Shown piece after piece: positions 53,498 to 64,000 of a DNA stretch of 64,000 nucleotides (its first letter is position 1; every line of letters starts with the position of its first letter). A program made the translations under genes and the position numbers. Source of the stretch: Nothophaeocryptopus gaeumannii (lineage: Eukaryota > Ascomycota > Dothideomycetes > Mycosphaerellales > Mycosphaerellaceae); contig JASISA010000041.1 in the NCBI GenBank assembly GCA_031771865.1, positions 2,232,001 through 2,296,000 on the forward strand, given 5' to 3'. The notes beneath the pieces were generated by a model. The model was not told where the DNA came from. It ran no database searches and saw only the letters and a list, made by a program, of their open reading frames with translations.

Positions 53498-55485
53498 TCA
53501 ATTGAGATACTTCAAATCCAATCCTTCCATCTTCCCCGTCGCCCTCCAATCCTCGAGGATTTTGATAAAAGCAGGCGATCCTCCACCGTAGCTGGCATTT
53601 CTCATCCCGGTCTTCGATGGTGTGCCTTCGTTGTTGTAGTAGCCTGGTGTGCACTCCATTAAGAATGGTGCGCGGATTGAAGCCAGATTCTCGATTTCCG
53701 ACACCCACTCTTGCTCGGCCTCTTCCGTAGGCTCAAGAGTTCTAAGATTCCTCTTCTCGGCTTCAGACACGACATACGCCAAATGCTTGGCCTGCGCGCC
53801 TGTCACATGCATGAAGTTTGGCGTGAGGGCGGCTTGGACAATCTGAACGAAGAAGCAGTTCGGGAAGCCGCGTGTCGTCCAGCCGTGTAGGGTGCGTGCA
53901 CCTTCCTCCCAGGCATCTGTGACAGATAGGCCATTACGGCCGTAGATCTCCATGTTCGAGCGATGAGACCATTCTGTAGCGAGCTCAAATCCGGTAGCGT
54001 AGATGATGCAGTCGACTTCATACTCCTTGCCGTCGGCAACGATGCCCTTCTCTGTGATGCGGTCAACACCCAGACCCTTGGTGTCGACAAGGTGGACAGT
54101 GTCTCGGTTGAAGGCCTGTAGATACTCGTCGTGGAAGCAAGGCCGTTTGCAAAGCTGGTTGTACCATGGCTTCAGGCCGTCTGCTGTGGCCTTGTCTTTA
54201 ACAACTGAGTCTGCACGGGCGCGAATTTCGTTCATCTTTTCAAAGTCGGCCATCTGACGGTCGGCCGCAGCTTTCTCGGGGTCTTCAACGTCGCGCGCTC
54301 CGCGAGCGAGTAGTTTTTGCAGAATGTCGGTCCAGCCATCTCGAACATAGTCTTCTGCAACGACGGCGCCGTTGACGATGAGGTTAAAGTTATCCATACG
54401 CTCCTGTTGCCACCCAGGCTTAAGACTAGCTGCCCATTCCGGGTCGGTTGGCTTGTTGCCACGGACATCGATGCTTGATGGCGTTCGTTGGAAGACGAGA
54501 AGCTCCTTGGCATATTTGGCGGTGTTGGGAACGATTTGAACAGCAGTCGCGCCAGTACCGATGACGGCAACACGCTTGTCGGCAAGCTTGGTGAGACCTC
54601 CTCCATTATCGCCACCAGTGTACTTGTAGTCCCATCGGCTAGAGTGGAAACTGTAGCCTTTGAAGTCTTCGATGCCCTTGACGCCAGGAAGCTTGGGTCG
54701 GTGTAATGGACCAGCAGCTGGGATGACAAAGCGTGCTCTGATGTCGTCGTTTCGGCTTGTCTTGACAGTCCACATGGCAGTTTGTTCGTCCCATCGCATT
54801 TCGTGGGTCTCAGTCTGGAAGAGTGTCCGCTCATACAACCCATACTTGTGACCGATCATCTCCGAGTGATGCAGAAGCTCTTTAGCTCGAGCGTACTTCT
54901 CCGTTGGCATGTAGCCGAGTTCTTCCAGAAGAGGCCTGCGTAAATGGTTAGCCAGTGTCAGACAAAGGAAAGCAATGATAACCAACATGTAGATGTACGA
55001 TTCGATGTCGCATTGCGCTCCGGGGTAACGATTCCAGTACCCTAGGACATATCATTAGTGGCGTTCCATGGAGCTTGCACAGAGTCACACTTACATGTGC
55101 CACCAAAGTCGCCAGCCTTCTCAATCAAGCGCACGTTCTTGACACCAGCTTCAAGCAACCGCACAGCAACCATTTGAGCTCCGTATCCACCGCCGACGAT
55201 AACAACATCGACGACTTCTGAGACAGGATCTCTTTCGAGTGGCTCGCACCAAGGGTCTCTGAGGTAGTGGGCGAACAATCCTTTCTCTTCGATTAGGCGG
55301 TATTGGTCGATGCCGCCTCCATGCTGCAATCGCTTGTTTCGCTCGGCCAGATATTTCTCCTTGAGCTCTACAGGGTCGAAAGCTGGCGGAGTCGATTCCG
55401 CTTTCTCGAAGTCTGCCTTGAGGTTGACTTGTTCAGGTTGTGGGCCAAGAAGGTCGACCTTCTTCAGGACGTCTGCTGTGGCCAT
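53498..55485 (-). CDS. Baeyer-Villiger-type flavin monooxygenase
   Basis: Predicted 627 aa, exons 55485-55095, 54987-55041 and 54935-53498. Intron 1 is GTAAGT...CCTAG; intron 2 has a weak GTTGGT donor with a GCTAAC branch and CGCAG acceptor. The joins give GGTWYWNRYPGAQCDIESYIYMPLLEELGY, the family's conserved block. The FAD motif is VVIVGGGYGAQM (Ala where Gly/Ser is usual at one position), the NADPH motif is VAVIGTGATAVQIVPN, and FELATEWSHR and FMHVTGAQ follow. About 100 N-terminal residues precede the FAD fold, as in the long CPMO/PAMO-like fungal forms. It would insert oxygen next to a ketone. Whether it serves the metabolite cluster is open; its promoter lacks the CGGAATAT motif. Confidence 0.88.
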
Positions 55486-56418
55486 GTTCGTGTGGGTGTA
55501 GTGTGGTTGTATTGGGAGAAAATTGATTGATTGTCCCGGTGTAGCTCGTGGTATGTCTTATAGTCCGGCAGACCCGTGTCACTACGCAACGAATACCTGT
55601 AGAAGGATTCACAGCCTCAATCAATGTGAGAGGTTCCCGCTAGCGCTTTATAAGTGCAGCACCTTCTGATTCGGGCGTTGACTGAATTCAATGTTTACGT
55701 GAACGAAGTAGCAGATTGCTGATGAGAATCTTAGGCTCAGGGATATGAATGTCAATATATGGGTGAGCTCACCGAGGTAGTTGTGCAGACCAGGGATCTT
55801 GATGCGTTATGAACGCCCCGCGTGATGCCACAGGCCGACGGCTTGTCACTTGCTTACCTTACGCCGATAGCATGCACAACGTGCCAAGACCCGGAGGGTA
55901 GGAGTTCGTTCCTGGCAAGCTGCGCGCACTCTGTTGCGGACCGAACTCCGGATAGGATTGCTCTGCTATAGGTGACAGTGAGGCGTAGTAGGACGATCTC
56001 TCGGAGTCGTATGTTTCGCGATGATGCACATTTGCGACTCTCTGGGGCAAGTCCCTGAGGTCATCATTGGGTGGTATACATCCATGCTCCGGTGGCATAC
56101 TCAAGCCAGGGCTGGCAGAGTGGGGGCGAACGCAGTCATTGCTCGTACGTCGTATAGCGTTCTCATCTATGCGAGCGCTGACATACACGACCGGAGTCAG
56201 CAGCAGTGCGTGATGGGGTTGTGAGGGACGAGGAGCCTAAGGTTAGAGTTGAACGTGAACCCGATACCGACATCTCGGCTAGTCCCGCTGCCAAGACCGC
56301 TCATGACGACCAGGAGCGAGAGGCAACCAGCTTGCCAGAAACAGCTCCATATCCACCATCACCACCACCGATACGCGCCGTATTCCTCTCCCGGTGCTTG
56401 CGGAGAGGACCAGTCAAG
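55486..56418. promoter_or_regulatory. Divergent spacer of the monooxygenase and VPH1
   Basis: About 930 bases between divergent starts. Open frames here are short and show no domain. A frame upstream of and continuous with VPH1 (from 56206) is probably 5' UTR because the conserved protein begins at 56419. Confidence 0.4.
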
Positions 56419-59050
56419 ATGGTACCCAACAAGGAGAGCTTATTCCGGTCGCAGGACATGACCCTGACCCAGCTATATGTCGCCAACGAGATTGGGAGGG
56501 AGGTTGTCTCTGCCTTGGGAGAGCTGGGCTCCATGCAGTTCCGCGATGTACGCCATCAACAAGAGGGTATATGAGGGTGTTGATGCTGATATTGACTAGT
56601 TGAACCCCGAAACCACCGCCTTCCAGCGCACTTTCACGCAGGAGATTCGCCGCCTGGACAATGTCGAACGCCAGCTCAACTACTTCCACTCGCAGATCGA
56701 GAAGAACGGCATCGAGATGCGATCTATCTACGAGTTCAACAATGCCATCGCCGCTCCCTCTGCCTCTGAGATTGACGAACTAGCCGATCGAAGTGAGAGT
56801 TTGGAGCAGCGCATCCAGAGTCTGAACGAGAGCTACGAGACATTGAAAAAGCGGGAGACCGAGCTCACTGAGTGGCGCTGGGTCTTGAGGGAAGCAGGTG
56901 GCTTCTTCGATCGCGCTCGGGGACAGACGGAGGAGATTAGACAATCTATTGACTCTTCCGATGACGCTCCATTACTCCGCGATGTTGAGAACGCGAATGG
57001 ATCCGCCGAAGGTGGACAGCAGAGCTTCAGTGTTATGAACATTGGCTTTGTGGCAGGTGTCATCCCGCGCGAGCGAATGGGCGCATTTGAGCGTATATTA
57101 TGGCGTACGCTGCGTGGCAATCTCTACATGAACCAGTCCGAGATTCCAGACGCCATTGTGGACCCAGAGAAGAACGAGGAGGTGCACAAGAATGTCTTCG
57201 TCATCTTCGCGCATGGCAAGGAGATTATCGCCAAGATCAGGAAGATCTCGGAGAGCTTGGGGGCGGACATCTACAATGTGGACGAGAACAGCGAGCTTCG
57301 CCGGGATCAGATCCACGAGGTCAACAGCCGTCTGCAGGATTTGTCCAACGTCCTCGGCAACACCAAGCGCACTCTGGATGCTGAGCTGACCCAAATTGGC
57401 CGTTCTCTCGCGGCTTGGATGATCGTGATCAAGAAGGAGAAGAGCGTCTACCAGACACTGAATCGCTTCTCGTACGACCCTGCGAGAAAGACACTTGTCG
57501 CAGAGGCCTGGTGCCCGACTGCCTCTCTTGGCTTAATCAAGTCCACGCTTCAGGATGTCAATGACCGCGCTGGACTGTCAGTGCCGACCATCGTCAACCA
57601 GATCAAGACCTCCAAGACACCACCTACCTACAACAAGACCAACAAATTCACCCTTGGATTTCAAACCATCATCGACGCCTACGGTACTGCGAAGTACACC
57701 GAAGTCAATCCTGGACTCCCGACCATCGTTACCTTCCCTTTTCTGTTTGCTGTCATGTTCGGTGACTTCGGTCACGGTGCAATCATGACGCTTGCCGCTG
57801 TTGCCATGATTTTCTACGAAAAGAGACTGTCACGTGGCAAGCTGGACGAACTCTTCAGCATGGCGTTCTATGGACGATACATCATGCTCATGATGGGTGT
57901 CTTTTCCATGTACACTGGTTTGATCTACTGTGACGCTTTCTCGAAGGAGCTCTCGATCTTCCCCAGTATGTGGGAGTGGAACTTCCCAGACAACTACAAG
58001 CCCGGCCAAACTGTCAAGGCGCAGCGAGTCGAGGGTTATACATATCCATTCGGTATGGACTGGAGATGGCACGACACCGACAATGATCTGCTCTTCAGCA
58101 ACAGCTACAAAATGAAGCTGTCTATCATCATGGGTTGGGCGCACATGACTTACTCCCTATTCTGGTCTCTGGTCAACGCACGGCACTTCAAAACACCGAT
58201 CGATATCTGGGGTAACTTCGTCCCGGGAATGATCTTCTTCCAGGGCATCTTTGGGTACCTGGTTCTGTGCATTGTTTGGAAATGGTCCACCGACTGGTAC
58301 GCCATTGGACAACAGCCGCCCAACCTCTTGAACATGTTGATCTATATGTTCCTGTCGCCTGGAACCGTCGAAGAGCCTCTTTATTCTGGCCAAGGAGCTG
58401 TGCAAGTCATTCTGCTACTGCTCGCCGTGGTTCAAGTGCCAATCCTGCTGTTCTTGAAGCCCTTCTACCTCCGCTGGGAGCACAACCGCGCTCGCGCGAA
58501 GGGCTACCGCGGCATTGGCGAGACGACTGCCGTCAGCGCTCTAGACGATGAAGACGAAGGACACGCAAACGGCGACGCTGGACGCCCGAGCTTTGCCGAA
58601 AGCGACCTCGACGGCGCTGTCATCACTGAAGACATCGGCCACGGCGGAGACCACGAAGAATTCGAGTTCAGCGAAGTCATGATCCACCAAGTCATCCACA
58701 CGATCGAATTCTGCTTGAACTGCGTGTCCCACACTGCATCGTACCTCCGTCTCTGGGCTCTATCTTTGGCTCACCAGCAGCTCTCCATTGTGCTCTGGAG
58801 CATGACGCTCAAGAACGCTTTCGGTTTCGAGGGTGCGACGGGAGTCATTGCCATCTTCCTCGCCTTTGTGCTCTGGTTTGCTCTAACTGTCGCCGTTTTG
58901 GTCGTCATGGAGGGTACCAGTGCCATGTTGCACTCGCTTCGTCTACACTGGGTGGAAGCGATGAGTAAGCATTTCATTGGCGAGGGTATAGCATTTGAGC
59001 CTCTCAGTTTCAAGCAGATGCTGGAGGACGAGATGACGGAGTTGAAGTAA
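56419..59050 (+). CDS. vph1: V-type ATPase subunit a
   Basis: Predicted 859 aa, exons 56419-56547 and 56600-59050. The intron (GTACGC donor, GACTAG acceptor) joins LGELGSMQFRD to LNPETTAFQRTF, matching the universal N-terminus of this subunit. The N-terminal cytosolic half has coiled-coil stretches (ERQLNYFHSQIEKNGIEMRS, ESLEQRIQSLNESYETLKK). The C-terminal half carries about eight membrane helices, and SYLRLWALSLAHQQLS holds the conserved Arg needed for proton flow through the Vo sector. It belongs to the vacuolar membrane pump. It is a housekeeping gene and marks the end of the accessory region. Confidence 0.97.
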
Positions 59051-59369
59051 CAGTAGTTGAAAGTCGTTGATAGCTTTTTGTATGTAGAGCATTGTACAAG
59101 AGAATACTTTGGAGGTGGCCCGTTTCACGGCGCCCATATGGTTACTCTCTCAGCTCCGAGAAGAAGAGAACGAATTGGACACGCCATGTGCTGGGACCTC
59201 AAGAAACCCCTGAGATGTCATTGTATTCAGTTCTCGCGCAAGACCTGCATCTTCCGTTCCTCCGCGCCCGATGCAGTCAATTGGCTGCGGAGATTCTCGT
59301 CGACTATCGACGTTGAGTTCCTCGATTTACAGCGAATGGTAACTTTCTGCAGGGGGGGGACGTGCAGCA

Positions 59370-59394
59370 GCGTTTGCATGTGAGTGCCAAGACA
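59370..59394 (+). repeat. 25-bp dispersed repeat, copy 1
   Basis: GCGTTTGCATGTGAGTGCC and six more bases; matches 61336-61360 with one mismatch. It supports duplication of sequence around the LPGELRN genes. Confidence 0.8.
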
Positions 59395-59452
59395 AGCGCG
59401 AAACATCGCCATTACTCTGATTGTACAGGCTCACAGAGGGGACTATGCTACT

Positions 59453-60352
59453 TCAACAAACTGGCACTGGAGCTTTCTCGTAAGCGGACTCCACTCTATC
59501 GCCGCAATCGCCCATCCAGAAAAGCGAATTCTTTGAGTCCGCTCCCTGCTGGTGGCCGATACGAGGCAGCGGCTCCCAAGAACCTACTCGAAGATCACCT
59601 GCATTCGGTCGGCCTGAATACCCAAGCTCGCCAAGTCGTCTTGCAGCTTGTCCAACAGCTTGTTCCATTCTCCACGATACGGCCAGTGGGCCACCAGCAA
59701 CGTATCGTCACGCTCTTCAGCTTCGCAGCGTTGACTGGACCGATCGCCCTCACCAATCCAACGGTCGCATCGCAGACGTCGGCCAATAGTAAAGCTGAGG
59801 CCAGATCTCGACTTCTAGGTCCTTGTAGTAAACGTCGAGTGTCTCTTCGCGAACCTGGCGATTGGTGCGGGTCAAAGCTGGCCGGGCAAGTGGGTTGTCG
59901 TACGGCCGAACTCGTGGTCTTGTGACCATGCCTTGCGAGACAACACGACTGGTGAGACTGCGATGACGTTGAGCTTCAGGACCCAGACAGGGTGTCCTGA
60001 GGTCATGAGGGAGTTGACTATTTGGAGGTCATCAGTGGATGTCGTAGCGATTTCAGAAGAACAAGGAAGGCACTGACATGAGATTGCTTTCTTTCCGTCT
60101 CATGGTGCATCGGGCCTGATCTAGGGCGCACGTACGCGAGAATTTCTCATTGAGGTCGCGTGTGCAGGCTCTCAAGCACGTGCAACGGACGATGTCGAGG
60201 CAGCCACTTATCTTATAGATCTCATTACGGAGCTCGCCAGGGAGATCGAGGAAGTTAGTCGGAGTCTTCTTAGGCTTGTGGCTGCTTCTGGATCTCGCCA
60301 AACGGCTGCAACACCATCCACCCTCTCGTACCTTCACCCGAGTTGAAAGCAC
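59453..60352 (-). pseudogene. Decayed LPGELRN-motif (2EXR/F-box-like) gene
   Basis: The minus strand begins with TNFLDLPGELRNEIYKIS (about 60270-60215) and further on reads ALTRTNRQVREETLDVYYKD (about 59880-59820), the two hallmarks of fungal 2EXR-type proteins. The segments in between and after (VRAIGPVNAAKLKSVTIRCWW, then EWNKLLDKLQDDLASLGIQ) lie in different frames with stops between them. It could be a multi-exon gene, but several joins have no splice sites that I can find, so decay is more likely. Confidence 0.45.
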
Positions 60353-60385
60353 GTCAACATAACTGTCAACAACGACACAGAGACG

Positions 60386-61279
60386 ATGTCGCTCTCATTC
60401 AGTTCGAAGATGCGGCGTCCCAAGCCAATCTCGCGAGAAGAAAGACGTGAACGAGCTCCAAAGATCACCATCGGTAGCTATATCGCGTCTAAAGCCTACT
60501 TTCCTCTTACTCACCACTTCACACAGCGCAACAGCGAGCCTTCACCGTTCCTGCGTCTTCCCGGCGAATTCCGTACCCGATTCTACGACTAAATCTCCCC
60601 CAAGGCCGAGGCCTACAACCTCTTCACCAACCCAGACCGCAAGTCTCGTTTCAGCCCGGTGCCTCTCATTCCCGGACATCCGGATTAAGGGTCCATCAGC
60701 CGAGTCTGCACTCAGCTACGTAAGTAATGTCTCTCAATCTTCCATCTTGAGAACATGTTCGTCGCTGTCGACCGCCCGAAAAGAAAAGGCTCCGCACAAC
60801 TCCGAACCTATCCCGGCCAGACGATGGAAAGCTTGGCGAGAAAGAACAAAGACATTCTGCGAGAGCTGCATGCTCTTCGCAAATGGCTTGAAAATGGCCC
60901 GATCCTGAAAGAAGTCTTCGTTTTCGTTCAAGGTGGAAATACCGAGCAGCTACTGAAGCTCTCGAAGGTGAACTGGGACTTCAAATAGAATATGTCTGTG
61001 GATAACAAGGGATATCACGATTTGGGTGGACCATGGATGATATGTCCCGGGCCCGAGACCATAGGAGGGTTCAGGGCCATCTGCGTCGAGAATCGCCGTC
61101 GAATGGTTTCGAAGCCACTCAAGAGGCCGGGGCCATTCGAAGAACCGGAGACAGATGGGCAGGGAATCGGTCCGGACATGGCCGTCTTCTATAACTCCGT
61201 TTTCCCCCGTCACTTTTCAGCGAGTTTTGGTCTTGAGGATGGCAAGGGAGTAGATCACAATCTCATCAAAGCTAGATGA
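60386..61279 (+). pseudogene. Second decayed LPGELRN-motif gene
   Basis: ATG 60386 leads to PSPFLRLPGEFRTRFYD, directly followed by TAA (about 60591). The frame then continues as ISPKAEAYNLFTNPDRKSRFSPVPLIPGHPD, TAA, GSISRVCTQLR. A GTAAGT follows, and later open blocks (60755-60988 and 60992-61279) show ENGPILKEVFVFVQGG and similar. The start and the VCTQLR block align with the intact neighbour at 61599, but two stops lie in the first exon. Confidence 0.5.
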
Positions 61280-61335
61280 TTAGTATGCGAAGTCAACCTG
61301 AAGCATCTTCAACAGTGGAAGCCGGAAATGCATGA

Positions 61336-61360
61336 GCGTTTGCATGTGAATGCCAAGACA
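61336..61360 (+). repeat. 25-bp dispersed repeat, copy 2
   Basis: One-mismatch copy of 59370-59394, upstream of the intact LPGELRN gene. Confidence 0.8.
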
Positions 61361-61598
61361 GAACGTAGCCATGAAGCAGTTTCGTCATTTCAGGTTCCAC
61401 TTCTCTTCCTCTTGTTATGTCCGTTAAATTCTTCACAGCTTCAACGCATTGTAAACAGCCACAACCCAACGCAGAGGGAACTTCCGCTCTCATTACGGAC
61501 CGTGGGCCTCATGGGTAGACTGCTCTGCAACTTAAAGCTGTACGTCGACTTGTTCGCCACTTTCTGACGGCCTACACCCAGCTGACGCTCCATCGCAG

Positions 61599-62291
61599 AT
61601 GAACTTCCAACAATCACCACTCCTGCGTCTCCCCGGCGAGCTTCGCAACAAGATCTATGAATATGCCGTCATCGAGTCCAAGCCCATCGACCTCGCCGCC
61701 TCACCATCATCAGCTCTACAGCCCAGCATCACCAGAACCTGCCGCCAACTCCGTAGCGAGACACTTCCCATATTCTACGCCGATAACACCTTCGCCATGA
61801 CTTGCAAAGACCTGAATAACGATTTCACACTACAGGACCACCTCGCTTGCTACACCAATGGTCCCCAACCTTCGACATTGGGGTCCTACCGACTGGAGCG
61901 CTGCAACCTCATCCTCAACCGCAACATCCCCACCCTCAAAAATTTCAACGCCTTCCACAACTGGCTCAATGCAATCGGCAAGTCCAACCAGAATCACATG
62001 TCCAGCATCACGTTCGAGTTCGCCGCCAACACAGAAGACGATCTGCCGCTGGCACAGTGCCTATTGTATAGACGATGGGACTTCGATGAAAACAAGACAC
62101 TGGAGGAAACAGAGAGCTCGCTTGCGAAGACGTGGAGATATCGAGTTGACGGGTCTGTTAGGATGAAAAACGAGATGAGGGAGGGTATGATGAAGCAGGT
62201 GGCGAAGTTCAGTTTTGAGTATATAGGCGAGCCTTGGTGGACGAAAACACGACTTGGTCTTGCGGCAGTACGAGATGAGGATGAGCAGTGA
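61599..62291 (+). CDS. LPGELRN-motif (2EXR/F-box-like) protein
   Basis: Intact and intronless, 230 aa. It starts NFQQSPLLRLPGELRNKIYEYAV and continues with ITRTCRQLRSETLPIFYADNTFAM, the two-block signature of the large fungal 2EXR/F-box-like family. The rest (LKNFNAFHNWLNAIGKSNQNHMSSITFEF) is the usual variable C-terminal half. Function is unknown; members are often amplified and lineage-specific. It is the only complete copy of three in this corner of the window. Confidence 0.75.
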   Translation: MNFQQSPLLRLPGELRNKIYEYAVIESKPIDLAASPSSALQPSITRTCRQLRSETLPIFYADNTFAMTCKDLNNDFTLQDHLACYTNGPQPSTLGSYRLERCNLILNRNIPTLKNFNAFHNWLNAIGKSNQNHMSSITFEFAANTEDDLPLAQCLLYRRWDFDENKTLEETESSLAKTWRYRVDGSVRMKNEMREGMMKQVAKFSFEYIGEPWWTKTRLGLAAVRDEDEQ

Positions 62292-62443
62292 ATGAGGGAG
62301 ATGGTGTAGAACCACTCGATGCCGTGTGGAGGTGTCATGGAGAAGCTGTCTTGACGGGCTTCGAACGGGAGGATGTGCACTCACTACATCTTGCCACTTG
62401 TCCTATCTATCCAGTATGACTCTGTACATAAACTCTCTTCATC

Positions 62444-63441
62444 TCACCGCGCTTTCTCCCCCACCGGCTGCGCCAAAAAAACCGGATTCAACAGCGCAGC
62501 CGCCCACTCATAACTCGTAAACAATATCCCACCACTAAACACTGTCCTACCCAACCTCATCGTCGTCCCTTTCCAAAACCCCCTCACGCCATAATCCGCA
62601 ATAATAGTCCTAAACGCATCAACCGTGCTCGCACCCCTACTCGACTGACATCTTGTCTTGATCATATCAAAAGGCTGCGTCGCCAGCGTCGTGACCACGC
62701 CAGCTACACTTCCATTCGCGAAGTTTGTTAGTGTTGATTGTGCGATATCGCGTTTCCGTTCGTAGTCCTTGAGGATATTGTAAGTTCCCATGCGGAAGGC
62801 AGTGGCGCCGGCTTGTTTTAATGTCGTGCCTGCGAAACCGCGATAGAGGCCTAGCATGCCGTCTTCTGATAGGATCGTTTTGACGCAATGTCTCGCATTC
62901 TTGAAGCGCTTCTCATTCCTCGCGTCATCAATCAGTGCAGTCTTGATACGCTCCGTGGGTGTGACGGCTGTCGCGCTGGCTACGACTCCTGAGGCCATAC
63001 CCGAAGCCATGTTGCGGAGTGGCGAGAGGGTTCCGGTATCCGGGTCCTTGAAGGTGTTTTTGACGGTGTCGAAGGACAGGAAGCGGATGCCATCTTTGCC
63101 TACGGAGCCTATGACGAGCGGGAGACAGCCTTTGTAGAGAGCGCGGAGGCCTTCTTTCGAGTAGACTTGGTAGACGACTTTGAAGGGGTTCCGGGGTGTG
63201 GGTTGGCCGGCGCGTTCGCGGAGTTGGACGCGGGTTTTGGCGAATTCGAATGGATACTGGTTGTCTTTCTTAGGCACTGTTACTGGTGAATGTTGACCTG
63301 ATACATCGTACTGTGGCGGCTCCCTCTACTGCCCCTGCAATGCCACCTGCGAGGAGGGATACCATCATCGGCGTATTGACATCCTAGAGTCAGGGTCAGT
63401 CTATGGCCTCGCGCACTAAGTAAAGTACTTACATCCTTCAT
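62444..63441 (-). CDS. Mitochondrial carrier, tricarboxylate-type
   Basis: Predicted 297 aa, exons 63441-63433 (only 9 bases, MKD), 63383-63312 and 63256-62444. Intron 1 is GTAAGT...CTCTAG. Intron 2 has a GTACGA donor, CTAAG branch and ACCAG acceptor. The joins give MKDDVNTPMMVSLLAGGIAGAVEGAAT then YPFEFAKTRVQL, the first of three carrier signatures. The other two are TPTERIKTALIDD and QPFDMIKTRCQS. The three-repeat layout and the PFEFAKTR/PTERIKT pattern resemble the Ctp1-type citrate carriers of the inner mitochondrial membrane. The substrate is inferred from this resemblance. Confidence 0.88.
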
Positions 63442-63799
63442 AGTCCCGTAGCCTCTCGCGAGGCAAACGCACGCGATCTATCGGTACACAGGAAAAGATG
63501 TAGGATCGTCAACAAGATATACGTGAAGTCAATTCACGGCCAATGGGGGAGCCGAGGTCGCTGACATGGCCGAAGCTCGGAGATGAATTGACGCTATGTT
63601 TGATTGACCCTCCTATCAACTCCTCAATCAAGTTCATGGGCTGTATCTATCACACCTCGACCTAGCTCTATGATCTCTGTCCCTCACGCTCAACAACCTC
63701 TACGCGATCCGATAGCCCAACCAAGGAATGGTAGGCCTCTAGCCACAGCTACCAATGCTTGACTGATAGGCCCCTCAACCTTCCTCCTCAATCTACAAT
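63442..63799. promoter_or_regulatory. Divergent spacer of the carrier and the deaminase
   Basis: About 360 bases between divergent starts; no gene or clear motif. Confidence 0.4.
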
Positions 63800-64000
63800 A
63801 TGTCTTCCGAAATCGACCACCTCCATTACCTCTCCCTCGCCCTTACAGAAGCCCGAAAATCCCCTCCCAAGCCCACAAGCTTTTGCGTCGGGGCTCTACT
63901 TGTTTCTATTTCTACCTCAAAAGACCCATTGGTCACAGGCTACACCCTCGAATGTCCCGGAAACACACACGCCGAGCAATCTTGCTTCATTAAGCTTGCA
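63800..64000 (+). CDS. Cytidine/RibD-type deaminase, 5' part
   Basis: ATG 63800 opens a frame still open at the window edge (67 codons seen). FCVGALLVS and GYTLECPGNTHAEQSCF match the zinc deaminase fold, where HAE gives the His ligand and the catalytic Glu. Relatives include DRAP deaminases of riboflavin synthesis and CMP/dCMP-type deaminases. The Cys-pair motif lies beyond the edge, so the subtype cannot be set. Confidence 0.75.
   Translation, partial: MSSEIDHLHYLSLALTEARKSPPKPTSFCVGALLVSISTSKDPLVTGYTLECPGNTHAEQSCFIKLA

Noticed and set aside
53498..55485. Baeyer-Villiger monooxygenase as a member of the metabolite cluster
   Set aside because: Plausible chemically, but separated by three or four unrelated genes and lacking the cluster's promoter motif; kept as a separate gene.
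56206..56418. N-terminal extension of VPH1
   Set aside because: In frame but unlike the conserved start of V-ATPase subunit a, which begins at 56419.

Overview
The window is genomic DNA from a filamentous ascomycete (Pezizomycotina, most likely a Dothideomycete; the class is inference). Evidence: genes with short GT-AG introns of about 45-57 bases and CTAAC/CTGAY-type branch points, Zn2Cys6 regulators, a PKS-NRPS megasynthase, a fungal EST1-domain protein and a vacuolar ATPase subunit a.

Layout. (1) 1-6.3 kb: an EST1-domain gene, a BTB-like gene and a decayed minus-strand gene. (2) 6728-11468: a complete 4.74-kb DNA transposon with 38-bp terminal inverted repeats and a GCTC target duplication, carrying a broken integrase-type transposase and two unknown genes; it is full of an ACTCG(C/T)AG octamer. 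(3) 11.6-46.6 kb: a secondary-metabolite cluster with an af470-like monooxygenase, P450-1, an OYE joined in frame to an SDR, P450-2, a Zn2Cys6 regulator, an SDR, P450-3, a SAM methyltransferase-like protein, an MDR dehydrogenase, a trans-enoyl reductase and a PKS-NRPS. (4) 47-59 kb: a protein with a C-terminal Zn2Cys6 finger, a MARVEL-like membrane protein, a possible 55-aa gene, an aromatic amino acid decarboxylase, a Baeyer-Villiger-type monooxygenase and VPH1. (5) 59.4-64 kb: one intact and two decayed LPGELRN-type genes, a mitochondrial carrier and the start of a deaminase.

How the cluster should work (inference): the PKS half with the trans-acting enoyl reductase builds a C-methylated polyketide, and the NRPS half adds an amino acid. 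The terminal reductase-like domain has Phe where the catalytic Tyr is expected, which fits Dieckmann release as a tetramic acid. The P450s, OYE, SDRs and methyltransferase-like protein would then tailor it. The enzyme set resembles those of decalin-tetramate and 2-pyridone pathways such as ilicicolin H. A shared 8-mer, CGGAATAT, half of the palindrome CGGAATATTCCG, sits in most of the cluster's intergenic regions and is a good candidate operator for the cluster's Zn2Cys6 protein.

The cluster looks damaged. The PKS-NRPS carries an in-frame TAG (39552-39554) and a -1 frameshift in the ACP (about 41583-41590), and the SDR half of the OYE-SDR gene lacks an AG splice acceptor. These are either true decay or assembly errors.
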